A stretch of 64,000 nucleotides of DNA from Schlesneria paludicola DSM 18645 (GCF_000255655.1 NZ_JH636435.1:1946658-2010657); one strand, 5' to 3'; counted from the first letter of the stretch, positions 8,669-18,391 are shown. Translations and numbers: made by a program. Notes: generated by a model not told the origin, from the sequence alone.

Positions 8669-9872
8669 GGTTTTGTTCCAATGGATGACTGAGCGGCAGA
8701 TTATTGGGCCGCGTGATTCTGTCGATTGCTGATGCCTCGTTCGTCGTCCGAATCAGAGTTTCCTTGGCAGTCCGTGACAATGCTTTTATCGCCAGTTCTC
8801 GCTTCAAAGCCATGCTTTGGTTCTGTTGAAGTTCCCAGTAGACACAAACTACTGGTAGGCGAGAGCGAGTGTATCGTGCAGCCGTCCCAGCATTGTGTTG
8901 TTCGGCTCGCCTCTCCAAATCGTTCGTGATTCCAGTGTAGAGTGATCCATCTGCACATCTCATAATGTAAACAAGCCATTGCTCTGATAGCTGCTTTCGC
9001 AACTTCAGCACGGCGACTTCCTTAGCCTTGGCTTCAACCTCGATGGTCGCACTGATGCCCCGCCAGCACTCGGGAAAGTCGGTGATGTCGATAAGATCGT
9101 GGTGTCGTTCCGGCTTCGGTTTCTTCCATCCATCAATTGGACTGGAAATGTGAAACAGCGGCTCCCGATCCCATGTGGCCAAAGCGTTCTTCGTGGTTTC
9201 TTCGATGGACATAGCATCTGAATTGCAGCGATGGTGATGCACATCGTAAACGAGCGGGATACCCGTTGCTTTGCAGATCGGTAGTAGATCGGCTGGCGTG
9301 TAGGTTTTGTCATCGTTTTCGACGGTCAATCGACTTCTGACCCTCGATGAAAGCCGGTCGAGATTGCGGGCGAAATTGGCAAGAGCCTTCAGTTTGTCGC
9401 CGTAGGCACCGCCACCGTGAATGTTGATGACATCAGCCCCGATCCACTCGGCCACTTCAGCCTGATATTCAAGTTCCTGTACGGACTTCTCAACAACATC
9501 AGTTCGTGGTGAGTTCAGCACCACGAACTGATCCGGGTGGAAACAAGTTCGCAGTTTGTGCTTAAAGGAGAATTTACCACACTCCTTGAATCTGCGAATG
9601 ATCTCTTCGCTCTCTGGCAGAGCATCGACTTCGTATCCGCATGTCGGATGCGTCTTGACGGGAAGAATCTGACTGTTGACGCGGAAGCAGCCGATACCGT
9701 TGTCGGCACAAAACTGAAGTGCAGCAAGCAGGGCGTCGGCATTCTCCATGCACAGACGGCTCAACTTCATCAAGGCGTCGGACCGCTTCATTTTGCCGAT
9801 GGATGTCGCCGTCGTCGTGCCAAATTTGATTGGCTCATCACGAAACATACAGCAGAGGCCCAGTCGAATCAC
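8658..9872 (-). CDS. uvsE: UV damage endonuclease UvsE/UVDE fused to a GIY-YIG nuclease domain
   Basis: Two-domain DNA repair enzyme of 404 residues. Residues 1-290 are a UVDE TIM barrel that nicks DNA 5' to UV photoproducts in known members. Expected metal-site residues are visible: H112 (CFHPDQF), H152 (NIHGGG), E185 (TVEND), D210 and the HHH at 212-214, H241 (HISSP) and E280 (VEAKAKE). Residues 299-375 are a YhbQ-like GIY-YIG domain (VYIMRC...LYTGITNDLERR...HNAG). No stop or start codon separates them. The frame is open to 10232, but the GTG at 9872 overlaps the tspO stop as GTGA and has a GGGGGAGG site just before it, so upstream codons are tspO antiframe. The C-terminal fusion is not usual for UvsE. 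Confidence 0.9.
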   Translation of the reverse strand: MIRLGLCCMFRDEPIKFGTTTATSIGKMKRSDALMKLSRLCMENADALLAALQFCADNGIGCFRVNSQILPVKTHPTCGYEVDALPESEEIIRRFKECGKFSFKHKLRTCFHPDQFVVLNSPRTDVVEKSVQELEYQAEVAEWIGADVINIHGGGAYGDKLKALANFARNLDRLSSRVRSRLTVENDDKTYTPADLLPICKATGIPLVYDVHHHRCNSDAMSIEETTKNALATWDREPLFHISSPIDGWKKPKPERHHDLIDITDFPECWRGISATIEVEAKAKEVAVLKLRKQLSEQWLVYIMRCADGSLYTGITNDLERRAEQHNAGTAARYTRSRLPVVCVYWELQQNQSMALKRELAIKALSRTAKETLIRTTNEASAIDRITRPNNLPLSHPLEQNHAT

Positions 9873-10273
9873 GACCTCCCCCAATTCATCAACGTGATCG
9901 ACAATTGCAGCACGGTTGCCAGCGAGACCCAGACGAAATATGGGACTTGAGCGATGGCAACCCATCGATAGTGTCGCCAGATCGCCACCATCATCCAGAT
10001 GATTGTGGCCCAGACAATCAAGATGTCCACAGCCGCAAGAGGCAGATTCCTCATGCCGAACTGAATCGGCGTGAAAATCAGGTTCGCCACGAGATTGATG
10101 GCGAATGGCAAAGCGATCATCCAAACGACTTTGCCTCGGAACATCTGCACGAATACAAAACCGAACGTCACGAGGATGATCGGGTAGAGAATCTGCCAGA
10201 TTAGTCCAATGGTCGCCGGGGCAGGCGTCCAAGAGGGCTTAACAAGTCCGTTGTACCAAGTCATCCAGTCCAT
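9869..10273 (-). CDS. tspO: TspO/MBR family membrane protein
   Basis: 134-residue integral membrane protein with five predicted helices and the Trp-rich features of the tryptophan-rich sensory protein family (WYNGLVKPSWTPA near the N-terminus, IWQILYPII, then an internal NLIFTPIQFGMRNLPLA). Family members bind porphyrins and are linked to tetrapyrrole and photo-oxidative stress responses. Its stop codon overlaps the start of uvsE by four bases, so translation is probably coupled, and the pair suggests a light or UV response unit. This functional link is inference. Confidence 0.92.
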   Translation of the reverse strand: MDWMTWYNGLVKPSWTPAPATIGLIWQILYPIILVTFGFVFVQMFRGKVVWMIALPFAINLVANLIFTPIQFGMRNLPLAAVDILIVWATIIWMMVAIWRHYRWVAIAQVPYFVWVSLATVLQLSITLMNWGRS

Positions 10274-10434
10274 CAGCGTTCCAATTCATGCTTCATCTGA
10301 GTTCATTTGCTCTCGATGAGTTTTAGCCGCTCAAGCGGTTGTCTGGCAGTCAGTCCAATCAAGACACCGTCTTGCCATCGCATTGGTCATTTCGACCTCG
10401 ACTTCCCCAATACAAAAATTGGACTGGAGCAGCG

Positions 10435-10572
10435 ATGGCGATTCAAGAATACCTGCCCGGACGACCCAAGAAACAGCGTGTCAAGGACGTTCGGCGGCAT
10501 CTCTGGCATGACGGTACAAATCAGGGCGGCACGCAAACGGGGTACAAATTCCGGCAACAAAAAAAGCCTTAA
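10435..10572 (+). CDS. Possible small basic protein of 45 residues
   Basis: ATG at 10435 is preceded by GGAG at a spacing of five bases. The product is strongly basic (Lys/Arg/Gln-rich, for example GRPKKQRVKDVRRHLWHDG) and its stop lies inside the tRNA terminator hairpin. There is no recognised domain and the frame is short, so this may be chance. Confidence 0.25.
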   Translation: MAIQEYLPGRPKKQRVKDVRRHLWHDGTNQGGTQTGYKFRQQKKP

Positions 10573-10594
10573 ACCATTACAGTTTAAGGCTTTT
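10556..10594 (-). terminator. Rho-independent terminator downstream of tRNA-Ala
   Basis: Perfect 11-bp stem (AAGCCTTAAAC / GTTTAAGGCTT) around a seven-base loop. Read on the minus strand it is followed by a run of seven T residues. It lies a few bases past the 3' end of the tRNA gene. Confidence 0.88.
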
Positions 10595-10599
10595 CGTTA

Positions 10600-10672
<73 letters not shown>

Positions 10673-11256
10673 TGGGTGTGATCTCGACGCCGAATCAATC
10701 GACAAATCGAGGCCGCGAACTCAACTTATTTTCCGTAAAACGTCAGTTTTCGTTCGTGTGCGGGGAACGTATCAGGGAGCTTGAAGCGCGTCAAGCGATG
10801 CCGCTTGCTCACAGATCGCTCATTTTTTTTCTTCCAGTACGCCTCGACAATGGCATGGGAAACCTTCGGCCGTTGCAACCTTGAACCCGCTGATTCGTGC
10901 CCTCAATTGGGCGGCCCTCAAAATCACGGCATACCGTTCCAGTCCACCGCTGATAAACGCACCAGAGAAGTGCGGCCCCAGCCATTCGCCAGAATCCCGC
11001 CGGGAAAAGCAAAGCGACGATCACGGGGGACTGAATCCACCGGATGCAACGCCTGCCTGGAAACAAAGCCCTCCCCGGGGCTCAATCCAAGAGTCGCGCG
11101 GAGGGCTTAAGAAACTCGGCGGATGCAGGCCTTTGCGAAGCCGCTGGGAATCGACCATCGCCCCAGAAGGCGGCACGGTCATTGGATCTTGCTGACTGAG
11201 TCACGAGAGGAAATTGGCAGAAGAGAACTTGCCGTCGTTCATAATTGCGACGACGA
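10673..11256. other. Non-coding spacer upstream of tRNA-Ala
   Basis: About 580 bases with several overlapping low-quality frames and no credible gene. It should hold the tRNA promoter. An imperfect hairpin (AAGCCCTCC at 11066-11074 against GGAGGGCTT at 11100-11108) may end transcription of the minus-strand gene at 11257. Confidence 0.4.
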
Positions 11257-11655
11257 CTAGGCCTGTTTGAGTTTGTAACACCCTGTTGCCTGATCGAACG
11301 ACACACCTTCAGTGTTATAGAGACATTGATAGAGAACATTACGAAAATTACGGCTCGAGGATTTGTATCCGGAATCCACGATCTTCGATGTCAGATCGGC
11401 CATCGAGAAGCCTTTCTTGCTTTTACCTAACAATTCCAGCACGTGTGAACGCAACGACATGTCGTTCTTCAGGCGGCGCCGACGCCGACGAATGACTCGA
11501 TTGTCGCCCATCACCTCGAGAAGCTGACGATCGATCTCGTCGAGCTGCTTCTGCAGCTCTTCGCGACGTTTCCCCAACTCCATCGCCTTCACACGGCGAT
11601 CTTCAAGGATCTGTTCCAACTCCGCGACGCTCAACACACCCGTCGGCTTTACCAT
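11257..11655 (-). CDS. Coiled-coil protein with C-terminal winged-helix-like domain
   Basis: 132 residues. The N-terminal half is a charged helix, probably coiled coil (ELEQILEDRRVKAMELGKRR, continuing to about residue 60). A very basic patch follows (VIRRRRRRLK), then about 60 residues that resemble a HARE-HTH type winged helix (a helix with HVLELLGKSKKGFSMADL, then GYKSSSRNFRNVLYQCLY and a C-terminal beta wing). I infer a small DNA-binding, perhaps nucleoid-associated or regulatory, protein. The ATG at 11655 has GGGAG nine bases upstream, better than the GTG at 11676. Confidence 0.75.
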   Translation of the reverse strand: MVKPTGVLSVAELEQILEDRRVKAMELGKRREELQKQLDEIDRQLLEVMGDNRVIRRRRRRLKNDMSLRSHVLELLGKSKKGFSMADLTSKIVDSGYKSSSRNFRNVLYQCLYNTEGVSFDQATGCYKLKQA

Positions 11656-12156
11656 TTTGTCGTACTCCCGTAACACTTAAAGGCCCGTTGTAAGCGAATC
11701 AGTCTTGGATCGTCATTTAGTATGAAAGCGAGCTGAATTTCAGCAATGGCTTCCGTAACCACTAACCTCTCAATTTCGTGAGGTTCCACAACGACACCAC
11801 ACGTCACATCGAGATCATAGACAGAATCCTATAGAGGACTATAGTTCGCATGCGTACGACCATATCAATGCCCTAGCTCTAATTCAAATCCTAATAGCTT
11901 ACGAATTCGTTGCCTGAACATGTGTCATTGCGCATTGCCGAACCGATGGCACGCCCGACCCAGCTTTCCGCCATCAAGAACAGACGGAAGACCTTTCCGG
12001 GGTGCGCGTCTGCCGTGATGCCTCTTGTCGTGATTTTCGGGTTCCGCTACGATTCGTTTGGTCGGTAGCTGCGTCAGGTCGGAGGAGTGACCGCGGGGCA
12101 TCCGATGCCCTCCAAGATCCGGCGGTATTCAACCCCACTTTGAAGCGGAATCTCTT
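11656..12156. promoter_or_regulatory. Divergent intergenic region between the winged-helix gene and prc
   Basis: About 500 bases between divergently transcribed genes, so it should contain both promoters. I see AT-richer patches (around 11820-11900) and an imperfect inverted repeat CCTATAGAGGACTATAG, but no promoter boxes that I can place with confidence. Confidence 0.35.
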
Positions 12157-14214
12157 ATGAAGCTGCATGCTCCGTCACGGACCGTCGGAGTTCTCTCCGT
12201 CGGCGTCGTTTTTCTCGTCGCGACGACGCTTTTCGCTCAAAATATTGGGGGAGCTCAATCCTCTGAAGCGACTACCGTCAAGCTCGTCGCGAACATGATC
12301 TCTCAGTATCACATCAGCCAAAAACCGCTGGATGATCGAATTTCGGCGATGATCCTTCAGCGGTTCATCAAGGAACTCGATCCTCAAAAGATGTACTTCC
12401 TCAAGGCGGACATCGACGGATTCGCACGGTATCGCGATCAACTGGACAATTTGCTGCGAAGCGGCGACGCCGCATTCGCACACGAAGCCTGGAATCTTTA
12501 TTTGCGACGTCTCGACGAGCGCGTGACCGTCGCCAATCGCATGATCGACGAGCCACACGATTATTCGCTCGACGAATCAATGCAGGTCGATGGCGAACAA
12601 ATGTCCTGGTCGGTCGATCAAAAGGAGCTCAATGATCGTTGGCGGAAACGCATTAAGTATGAGTTGCTCTCACTGCAGCTCGACAAGACCGAGCTCGCAG
12701 AAGCCCGCAAGCGCCTGCACAAGCGCTACGAAACCTTCCGCCGCAATGAGCATGACACCGAAGACGGCGAAGTTCTCGAGCGATTCCTGACATCGGTGGC
12801 TCACTGCTACGACCCGCATTCAAGCTATATGTCGCCCCAGACTCTCGAAGACTTTCAGATCCAGATGAAGTTGAGCCTTGAGGGAATTGGCGCAGCACTC
12901 CGCTCAGAGGACGGAATGACCGTCGTGGCACAGATCGTCCCCGGGGGCGCCGCGGAAAAGGACGGCCGCTTGAAAGTGGGCGACAAGATCGTCGCGGTGG
13001 GACAGGAAGATGGCGATTTTCAGGATGTGGTCGAAATGCGGCTGAACCGCGTTGTTCGGCTGATCCGCGGCAAGCTCGGCACAAAGGTTCGCTTGCGAAT
13101 CCTGCGTGACGCCGGTGAAACGGTCTCGATCGAACTGACGCGTCAAACGATCGAACTGCATTCCTCTGAGGTCAAAGGCAAGATTTTCCAGCCCGCAGAT
13201 TTTGGCCTGTCCGGTAAAGGTCGAGTCGGGGTCATCAACATCCCATCGTTCTATCGCGACTTCAGCGGAGCCCAGCAAGGCAAGGACGACTTCAAGAGCA
13301 CAGCACGCGATGTTTCGAAGGTTCTCGGGAACTTTGCCAAAGAAGGTGGCGTTGATGCCATCATCATCGACCTCCGGATGAATGGCGGCGGTGCATTGAG
13401 CGAAGCCATCGAAGTGACCGGCCTGTTCATCGACAAGGGCCCCGTGGTCCAAGTCAAAGAGCAGAACGGTAATATCAAGAGCCACGACGACGAAGAGGAT
13501 GGCGCCGAATATCTCGGACCGCTGATGGTCGTCTGCAATCGGCTGTCGGCATCGGCATCAGAAATCTTCGCGGCGGCAATCAAAGATTACGGTCGCGGGA
13601 TCGTGGTCGGAGATACGACGACGCATGGCAAAGGGACTGTCCAGAACGTCATGCCCGTCAGCAATCAAATGTTCAAGCTGCTGCCGAGCTCAAAGGATCG
13701 CGGCGCATTGAAGTTGACGATCAATCAGTTCTATCGCGTCAACGGCGATAGCACCCAGAACCGCGGCGTCGAGTCGGACGTGGTCCTGCCGTCACTCATC
13801 GATCACATGGACCTCGGCGAGTCGTTCATGGATAACGCATTGGCCTTCGATCGCGTTCAACCCGCTCGTCATCAGTACTTGAAGTATGTCACGCCCGAGA
13901 TCGTGAGCGTCTTGAAAACGGACAGCGAAAAACGCGTCGCGGCCGATCCGAAGTTCCAACAGACCTTAAAGGACATTGATCGATATCTGGCCCGCAAGAG
14001 CCGCAAATCCGTCTCACTGAACGAAGAGACGTTGCGTAAGGAACGCGAAGAAGACAAAGCCGCCAAAGAGGTGGAAAAAGAGGAAGAAGAATTCGAAACG
14101 AAAAGCGACAAGACTCCGGTCCTGGCCAAGACCGAGTACAACACGGAACTGATGGCGATCGCGGTTGAGTATGCCGGATTGCTGAAAGCCCAAAAGACCG
14201 CGGCCAATCGCTAA
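12157..14214 (+). CDS. prc: Tail-specific (C-terminal processing) protease, S41 family
   Basis: Periplasmic serine protease of the Prc/Tsp type, 685 residues. It has an N-terminal signal sequence (GVLSVGVVFLVATTLFAQ), a helical N-terminal domain, a PDZ domain (about 235-330; LSLEGIGAALRSEDG, then GDKIVAVGQ), and the S41 catalytic domain with a Ser/Lys dyad in NRLSASASEIF (about S466) and HGKGTVQ (K492). The C-terminal DUF3340-like tail is rich in Lys and Glu and ends after a long charged stretch. Length and order fit Prc. It stands alone, preceded by a weak SD (GCGGAA) and followed by a strong terminator. Confidence 0.93.
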   Translation: MKLHAPSRTVGVLSVGVVFLVATTLFAQNIGGAQSSEATTVKLVANMISQYHISQKPLDDRISAMILQRFIKELDPQKMYFLKADIDGFARYRDQLDNLLRSGDAAFAHEAWNLYLRRLDERVTVANRMIDEPHDYSLDESMQVDGEQMSWSVDQKELNDRWRKRIKYELLSLQLDKTELAEARKRLHKRYETFRRNEHDTEDGEVLERFLTSVAHCYDPHSSYMSPQTLEDFQIQMKLSLEGIGAALRSEDGMTVVAQIVPGGAAEKDGRLKVGDKIVAVGQEDGDFQDVVEMRLNRVVRLIRGKLGTKVRLRILRDAGETVSIELTRQTIELHSSEVKGKIFQPADFGLSGKGRVGVINIPSFYRDFSGAQQGKDDFKSTARDVSKVLGNFAKEGGVDAIIIDLRMNGGGALSEAIEVTGLFIDKGPVVQVKEQNGNIKSHDDEEDGAEYLGPLMVVCNRLSASASEIFAAAIKDYGRGIVVGDTTTHGKGTVQNVMPVSNQMFKLLPSSKDRGALKLTINQFYRVNGDSTQNRGVESDVVLPSLIDHMDLGESFMDNALAFDRVQPARHQYLKYVTPEIVSVLKTDSEKRVAADPKFQQTLKDIDRYLARKSRKSVSLNEETLRKEREEDKAAKEVEKEEEEFETKSDKTPVLAKTEYNTELMAIAVEYAGLLKAQKTAANR

Positions 14215-14240
14215 GTCGCTGGCCAACGTTTATGATCATG

Positions 14241-14276
14241 ACGCTCGGTATCGTTGATACCGAGCGTTCTGTTTTT
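14241..14276 (+). terminator. Rho-independent terminator after prc
   Basis: Perfect 12-bp stem ACGCTCGGTATC / GATACCGAGCGT with a GTT loop, followed by TCTGTTTTT. It lies 26 bases after the prc stop and 24 bases before the next gene. Confidence 0.9.
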
Positions 14277-14299
14277 GAATCTGATAGACTTGTCGATCT

Positions 14300-15283
14300 A
14301 TGCCCATTATTGAAGTCAAGAATCTCGCGAAGCATTATCAGGTCTACCGGAAGAACGCAGGCTGGCTGGCCTCGCTGGCCGGTTTGTTTCACCGCGAATA
14401 CAACGTCGTTCGTGCGGTGAAAGAAGTCAGCTTTCAGATCGAACGGGGCGAGATGGTGGCGTTTCTAGGCCCAAACGGGGCCGGAAAAACAACGACACTA
14501 AAGCTGCTTTCGGGGCTGATTTACCCAACGACGGGCACCGCCACGGTTCTCGGCTATGTGCCGTGGCAACGAGCCAATGCCTATCGGAAGCGATTTTCGC
14601 TCGTGATGGGGCAGAAGAACCAACTCTGGTGGGATCTGCCCGCTCAGGAATCGTTCATTCTACATCGAGAAATCTACGCCATTGAGCCCGCCCAGTTTCA
14701 GCGTCGAGTCGATGAGCTGACCGATTTGCTCGATGTTCGACAACTGGTGAAACAGCCTGTCCGCGAACTGTCGCTGGGCGAGCGAATGCGGATGGAGTTG
14801 ATTGCGTCGCTGCTACATTCACCCGAAGTTCTATTGCTGGACGAGCCAACGATTGGCCTCGATGTCGTTTCGCAACGAAAAGTGCAAGGATTTCTGAGAC
14901 ACTATCAAGCTGAACAGCAAATGACCGTGCTGTTAACAAGCCACTATATGAAGGATGTCGAGGCACTCTGCCGTCGCGCGATCATCATCAACGAAGGTGA
15001 GATCAAGCACGATGGCCCCCTCGCTGACATCGTCGATCGATTCAGCAGCATGAAGCAGATTCATCTTCAATTTGCTGGCACCGAGGTTCCGCCGGACCTG
15101 GAACGGTACGGCAAAGTGCTTGAGCAATTACCTCCTCGAGTCAAACTCGAAGTGCCTCGGCAAGAGATTCCCAAAGTTCTGGCCGCATTGCTTGACCGAT
15201 ACACGATTGAAGATGTGGGCGTGCAGGAACGGCCACTGGAGGAAGTCATCGCCGAGCTGTTTGCACGAAAATCGGAAAGCTGA
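14300..15283 (+). CDS. ABC-2 type exporter, ATP-binding subunit
   Basis: 327-residue ATPase of the NatA/daunorubicin-exporter type. Walker A is [10 protein letters not shown], the signature is a variant, [12 protein letters not shown], and Walker B is [11 protein letters not shown], followed by an H-loop in [10 protein letters not shown]. The C-terminal 80 residues form the accessory domain typical of this branch. An insertion after strand 1 ([16 protein letters not shown]) matches the branch paired with DUF990/ABC2_membrane_6 permeases, and such a permease follows seven bases later. Confidence 0.9.
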   Translation: MPIIEVKNLAKHYQVYRKNAGWLASLAGLFHREYNVVRAVKEVSFQIERGEMVAFLGPNGAGKTTTLKLLSGLIYPTTGTATVLGYVPWQRANAYRKRFSLVMGQKNQLWWDLPAQESFILHREIYAIEPAQFQRRVDELTDLLDVRQLVKQPVRELSLGERMRMELIASLLHSPEVLLLDEPTIGLDVVSQRKVQGFLRHYQAEQQMTVLLTSHYMKDVEALCRRAIIINEGEIKHDGPLADIVDRFSSMKQIHLQFAGTEVPPDLERYGKVLEQLPPRVKLEVPRQEIPKVLAALLDRYTIEDVGVQERPLEEVIAELFARKSES

Positions 15284-15290
15284 ACGAACG

Positions 15291-16115
15291 ATGCCACCTT
15301 CACTACGCGTCAAATGGTGCATCTTGCGGACGTCGATCGAAGAACGGCTCGTCTATCGCGCCGACTTTGCCTTCGCGACGCTGGTTCGTTTTTTGCCGAT
15401 CGTGACACAGGTGTTTCTCTGGGGGGCGATCTATCAGACGGCCAGCCCCACCGATCCGAAATCGATTAACGGGTATACCTACGGCGACATGGTCGCGTAT
15501 TCACTGCTAGTCATGGTGGGACGCGCATTTTCTTCGATGCCTGGCCTGACAACGGGGATTGCGCGCGATATTCGTGACGGCGCGATCAAGAAATTTCTCG
15601 TCCAGCCGATCGATCTATTGGACTATCTCTTCTGGCATCGCGTTGCTCATAAACTGGTCTACTACTTCGTCGCGTTCCTGCCTTTCGGATTCGTGTTTTG
15701 GCTGTGTCGTTCGTACTTTCGCGACTGGCCAGGAATCGACGTCCTCATCACGACCTCATTGGCACTTGTGCTGGCATTTCTGATCGGATTTCTGATCGAA
15801 AGCCTGATGGGACTTTGCGCGTTCTGGTTTCTGGAAGTCAGTTCACTGGTCTTCGTCTACATGCTGCTCAGCTATTTTCTATCCGGTCACATGCTGCCGC
15901 TGGATTGGCTGCCATCCCCCTTCAGCGATGTCATTCGTCTGTTTCCCTTCAAGTACCTGGCGTTTGTTCCCGCCGCGATTTGGCTCGGTAAATACACGCC
16001 GTCACAGGTCGCTCTCGAACTGGCGCTCGGCGTTGTCTGGGTTGCCGTTTTGTTCCTACTGAACCGAGTCGCTTTATCCCGCGGGTTGCGACGATATAGC
16101 GCTTACGGTGGATGA
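15291..16115 (+). CDS. ABC-2 type exporter, permease subunit (ABC2_membrane_6-like)
   Basis: 274 residues with six predicted membrane helices. It opens with a short cytoplasmic segment and [19 protein letters not shown], and carries the conserved [17 protein letters not shown] loop and the [12 protein letters not shown] region that are typical of this permease family. The frame is open from 15072, but that part is the ATPase gene in another frame; the ATG at 15291 sits seven bases after the ATPase stop. Loci of this type often encode two such permeases; only one is present here. Confidence 0.88.
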   Translation: MPPSLRVKWCILRTSIEERLVYRADFAFATLVRFLPIVTQVFLWGAIYQTASPTDPKSINGYTYGDMVAYSLLVMVGRAFSSMPGLTTGIARDIRDGAIKKFLVQPIDLLDYLFWHRVAHKLVYYFVAFLPFGFVFWLCRSYFRDWPGIDVLITTSLALVLAFLIGFLIESLMGLCAFWFLEVSSLVFVYMLLSYFLSGHMLPLDWLPSPFSDVIRLFPFKYLAFVPAAIWLGKYTPSQVALELALGVVWVAVLFLLNRVALSRGLRRYSAYGG

Positions 16116-16181
16116 CCTTTAGAACGAAGACGCTTGACCGACACGTGAATGCCCCGCGGGCCGGTCGAGTAGACAAAACTC

Positions 16182-17405
16182 ATGCCCCTCGCACTGCCCG
16201 CCGATGAACGGCACATTGACACCTCGGCCGTTTATGGCCGAACCTTCTGGTTGGCCTACTTCGCCAATTCGGCGCTGGTGATGGCGAATGCGTTGACATT
16301 TCGCTTCGCCGAACTGGTGCACTTCCTCGGCGGATCAGAGAGTCGCGTCGGGGATATTGTCGCACTGGGAGTTTTGGTCGCTGTCGGTGTGCGATTTAGT
16401 TTTTCTCATCTGCTTGATGACTACGGAACTCGGCGTATGTGGCCGGCATGCTCGATCCTGTTTATCAGTGGCTGCGTTCTGTTCGTGAGTGCTTCCCATG
16501 AAATGTGGATGCTCTATCTCGCGCGGATCGCGTTTTTCGTTGGGCTGACGGGAATGTTTGCGTGCTCAATGACGCACATCCAGAATCACGTTCCGCCGAG
16601 TCGACGGACCGAGATCATTGGCAATCTGGGGAGCAGTGGATTTGTCGGCATGATTCTCGGTTCAAATTTGGGTGACTGGATTCTGTACTTCGTCAAAGAT
16701 CCACAAACCCAGTTCTTCATCCTGTTCGGCGGAGCGGGCCTGATCGGTGTCGTCTACCTTGGTATCGTTCTGGTTCTGACGCACGGTCAGGATACCGAAG
16801 TCCGAAGCGGGTCTCCGATGGCACTTAGGCTGATGTTTCGCTTCTGGCCCGGTACCGTCGTGCTGGCGGCCATGACGATGGGACTGGGCATCACGGCGAC
16901 GCAGACCTTTCTGACTCGATATGCGACGTCGCAGAAGATCGAAGGGATCGGCGTCTTTTTCACCGGTTATGCAATCTCGGCCTTCGTATTTCGTCTGCTG
17001 GTCCAAAATTGGAGTCGTACGATCGGTCGGCATTGGATGCTGGTTCGTGGACTGCTTGGCCACGCAACGGGCCATCTTTTGCTCGCATTCGTGACGGATG
17101 GGTGGCAGTTCATTCTGCCGTCGATCATTTGTGGATTTGGGCACGCGCTGCTGTTTCCCGCGGTGGTTTCGCTCGGTTCCGGGACATTTCCCAAAGAATG
17201 TCGCGGAGCGGGAACGGCGATTATTCTTGGCTTCACCGATTTTGGCTCGCTGATCTATTCGCCGTTGCTCGGTCGCATCAGTGATGAATTTGGGTTCCAC
17301 GTGATGTATTGCGTCTCGAGCGGAGTCGCGCTGGCAACGGCGCTGGGCTACATTCTCGTGGCGCGTTACCACCCTGACCATGAAGCGGCGGCGGGTTTGG
17401 CGTAA
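16182..17405 (+). CDS. Major facilitator superfamily transporter
   Basis: 407 residues with about twelve predicted membrane helices and the MFS loop 2-3 motif in modified form (HLLDDYGTRRMWPAC). The family moves small solutes using ion gradients; the substrate cannot be inferred. It follows the exporter permease by 66 bases on the same strand and may be read with it. The plus-strand run ends here. Confidence 0.88.
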   Translation: MPLALPADERHIDTSAVYGRTFWLAYFANSALVMANALTFRFAELVHFLGGSESRVGDIVALGVLVAVGVRFSFSHLLDDYGTRRMWPACSILFISGCVLFVSASHEMWMLYLARIAFFVGLTGMFACSMTHIQNHVPPSRRTEIIGNLGSSGFVGMILGSNLGDWILYFVKDPQTQFFILFGGAGLIGVVYLGIVLVLTHGQDTEVRSGSPMALRLMFRFWPGTVVLAAMTMGLGITATQTFLTRYATSQKIEGIGVFFTGYAISAFVFRLLVQNWSRTIGRHWMLVRGLLGHATGHLLLAFVTDGWQFILPSIICGFGHALLFPAVVSLGSGTFPKECRGAGTAIILGFTDFGSLIYSPLLGRISDEFGFHVMYCVSSGVALATALGYILVARYHPDHEAAAGLA

Positions 17406-17550
17406 AGAATCGACGTGTCCCACAGCCAGACACAAGTTGCCGAAACCAGAAAAGTCTTGGTGGTCTGTTGAATCAGGGGAACGGGCGCCTTGGACTGAAT
17501 TGCCGGCCCCGCAGGCACTCTTGTGCTGCTGGGAATGAGATCACCCAGCC

Positions 17551-17691
17551 CATCGGAGCCCCGTCTGATCCCTTGCGGTCTCCTTTGGCCTGGGCTTGTA
17601 GAATTGCTGGACCGATGGCCGACAGAAAACGCCACGGTTCGCTCCCAATTGGCAAGCAAAAATCCCTCACGGCGTTGCCTGCCAGGGCGGC
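17551..17691 (+). repeat. Dispersed repeat family B, copy 1
   Basis: About 140 bp in the spacer after the MFS gene. It shares several blocks in order with the reverse complement of 40680-40808: CATCGGAGCCC, CCTTGCGGTCTCCTTTGG, GAATTGCTGG, ACGCCACG and CACGGCGTTGCCTGCCAGGG. No coding potential is evident. The rest of the 17406-17761 spacer shows nothing else. Confidence 0.75.
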
Positions 17692-17761
17692 ATTTTGTCG
17701 TGACAGCAACCCACGACCGCGATGACTTCATGCGAGGAACGATAGTGCGCAACTTCAAACG

Positions 17762-18391
17762 TTAGGAGCCGGGGGCGTCACCCAACTCCTGGCGAAGCCT
17801 GAGCAAGACGCGCGACTTGGCGACTCGGACGGCACCTGGCGTCATGTTGAGATCGGCGGCGACATCGGCCGCTAACCGTCCTTCAATCACGACGCTCCAG
17901 AATGCCTGCCACGTTTTTGCATGAAACTCTTTTCGAATGACGTTCAACGCATTCTGCAGCAAGGTATCCATTGCCGCGTCGTCCATCGCGTCGACCTGCT
18001 CGACTTCGACGTGAGGATCGAACGATTGCTGCAAGCGTTGATTCGCTTCCGAACCACCTTCACCGATCGGTTGTGATGCCGTTCGCCGGAAATGATCGCG
18101 CGCTTTATTTCGAGCGATGGTAAACAACCAACCTCGAAAAGTGTCGCTGGGCCGAACCTTTCGAAAGTTCTTCAGATGTCCTGAAACGGAGAGGAACACA
18201 TCCTGCAGGATATCGACAAAATCCTGTTCTGCGATGCCCCAGTTTCGGCACCATGACGCGACCAGTGGGGCGTACAACCGAACGAGCCGCTCCCATGCTC
18301 CCGGCTGACCACGCCGAGCGGCCGAGAGCAGATTGAGCGACGTCGAACCTTCCAGTCGGTCCTGGTCATCGAAGGCGTCTCGGGTGGTCAT
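17762..18391 (-). CDS. ECF-type RNA polymerase sigma factor, coupled to a haem-domain kinase
   Basis: 209 residues. Region 2 includes DFVDILQDVFLSVSGHLKNF and FRGWLFTIARNKARDHFRR; region 4 is a helix-turn-helix with LAADVAADLNMTPGAVRVAK followed by SRVLLRLRQEL. Its ATG overlaps the stop of the upstream Ser/Thr kinase gene by four bases (ATGA), so the two are translated together. I infer that the kinase controls this sigma factor or its output. In this pair the kinase comes first, whereas in the 4-7 kb pair the sigma gene comes first. Confidence 0.92.
   Translation of the reverse strand: MTTRDAFDDQDRLEGSTSLNLLSAARRGQPGAWERLVRLYAPLVASWCRNWGIAEQDFVDILQDVFLSVSGHLKNFRKVRPSDTFRGWLFTIARNKARDHFRRTASQPIGEGGSEANQRLQQSFDPHVEVEQVDAMDDAAMDTLLQNALNVIRKEFHAKTWQAFWSVVIEGRLAADVAADLNMTPGAVRVAKSRVLLRLRQELGDAPGS

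Noticed and set aside
9873-10232. 120-codon extension of the uvsE frame upstream
   Set aside because: It lies opposite the reading of tspO in another frame; the GTGA overlap and ribosome site show the true start at 9872.
16662-17435. 257-codon minus-strand frame opposite the MFS gene
   Set aside because: Rich in Arg/Gln/His with no domain; the plus strand encodes a clear membrane transporter.
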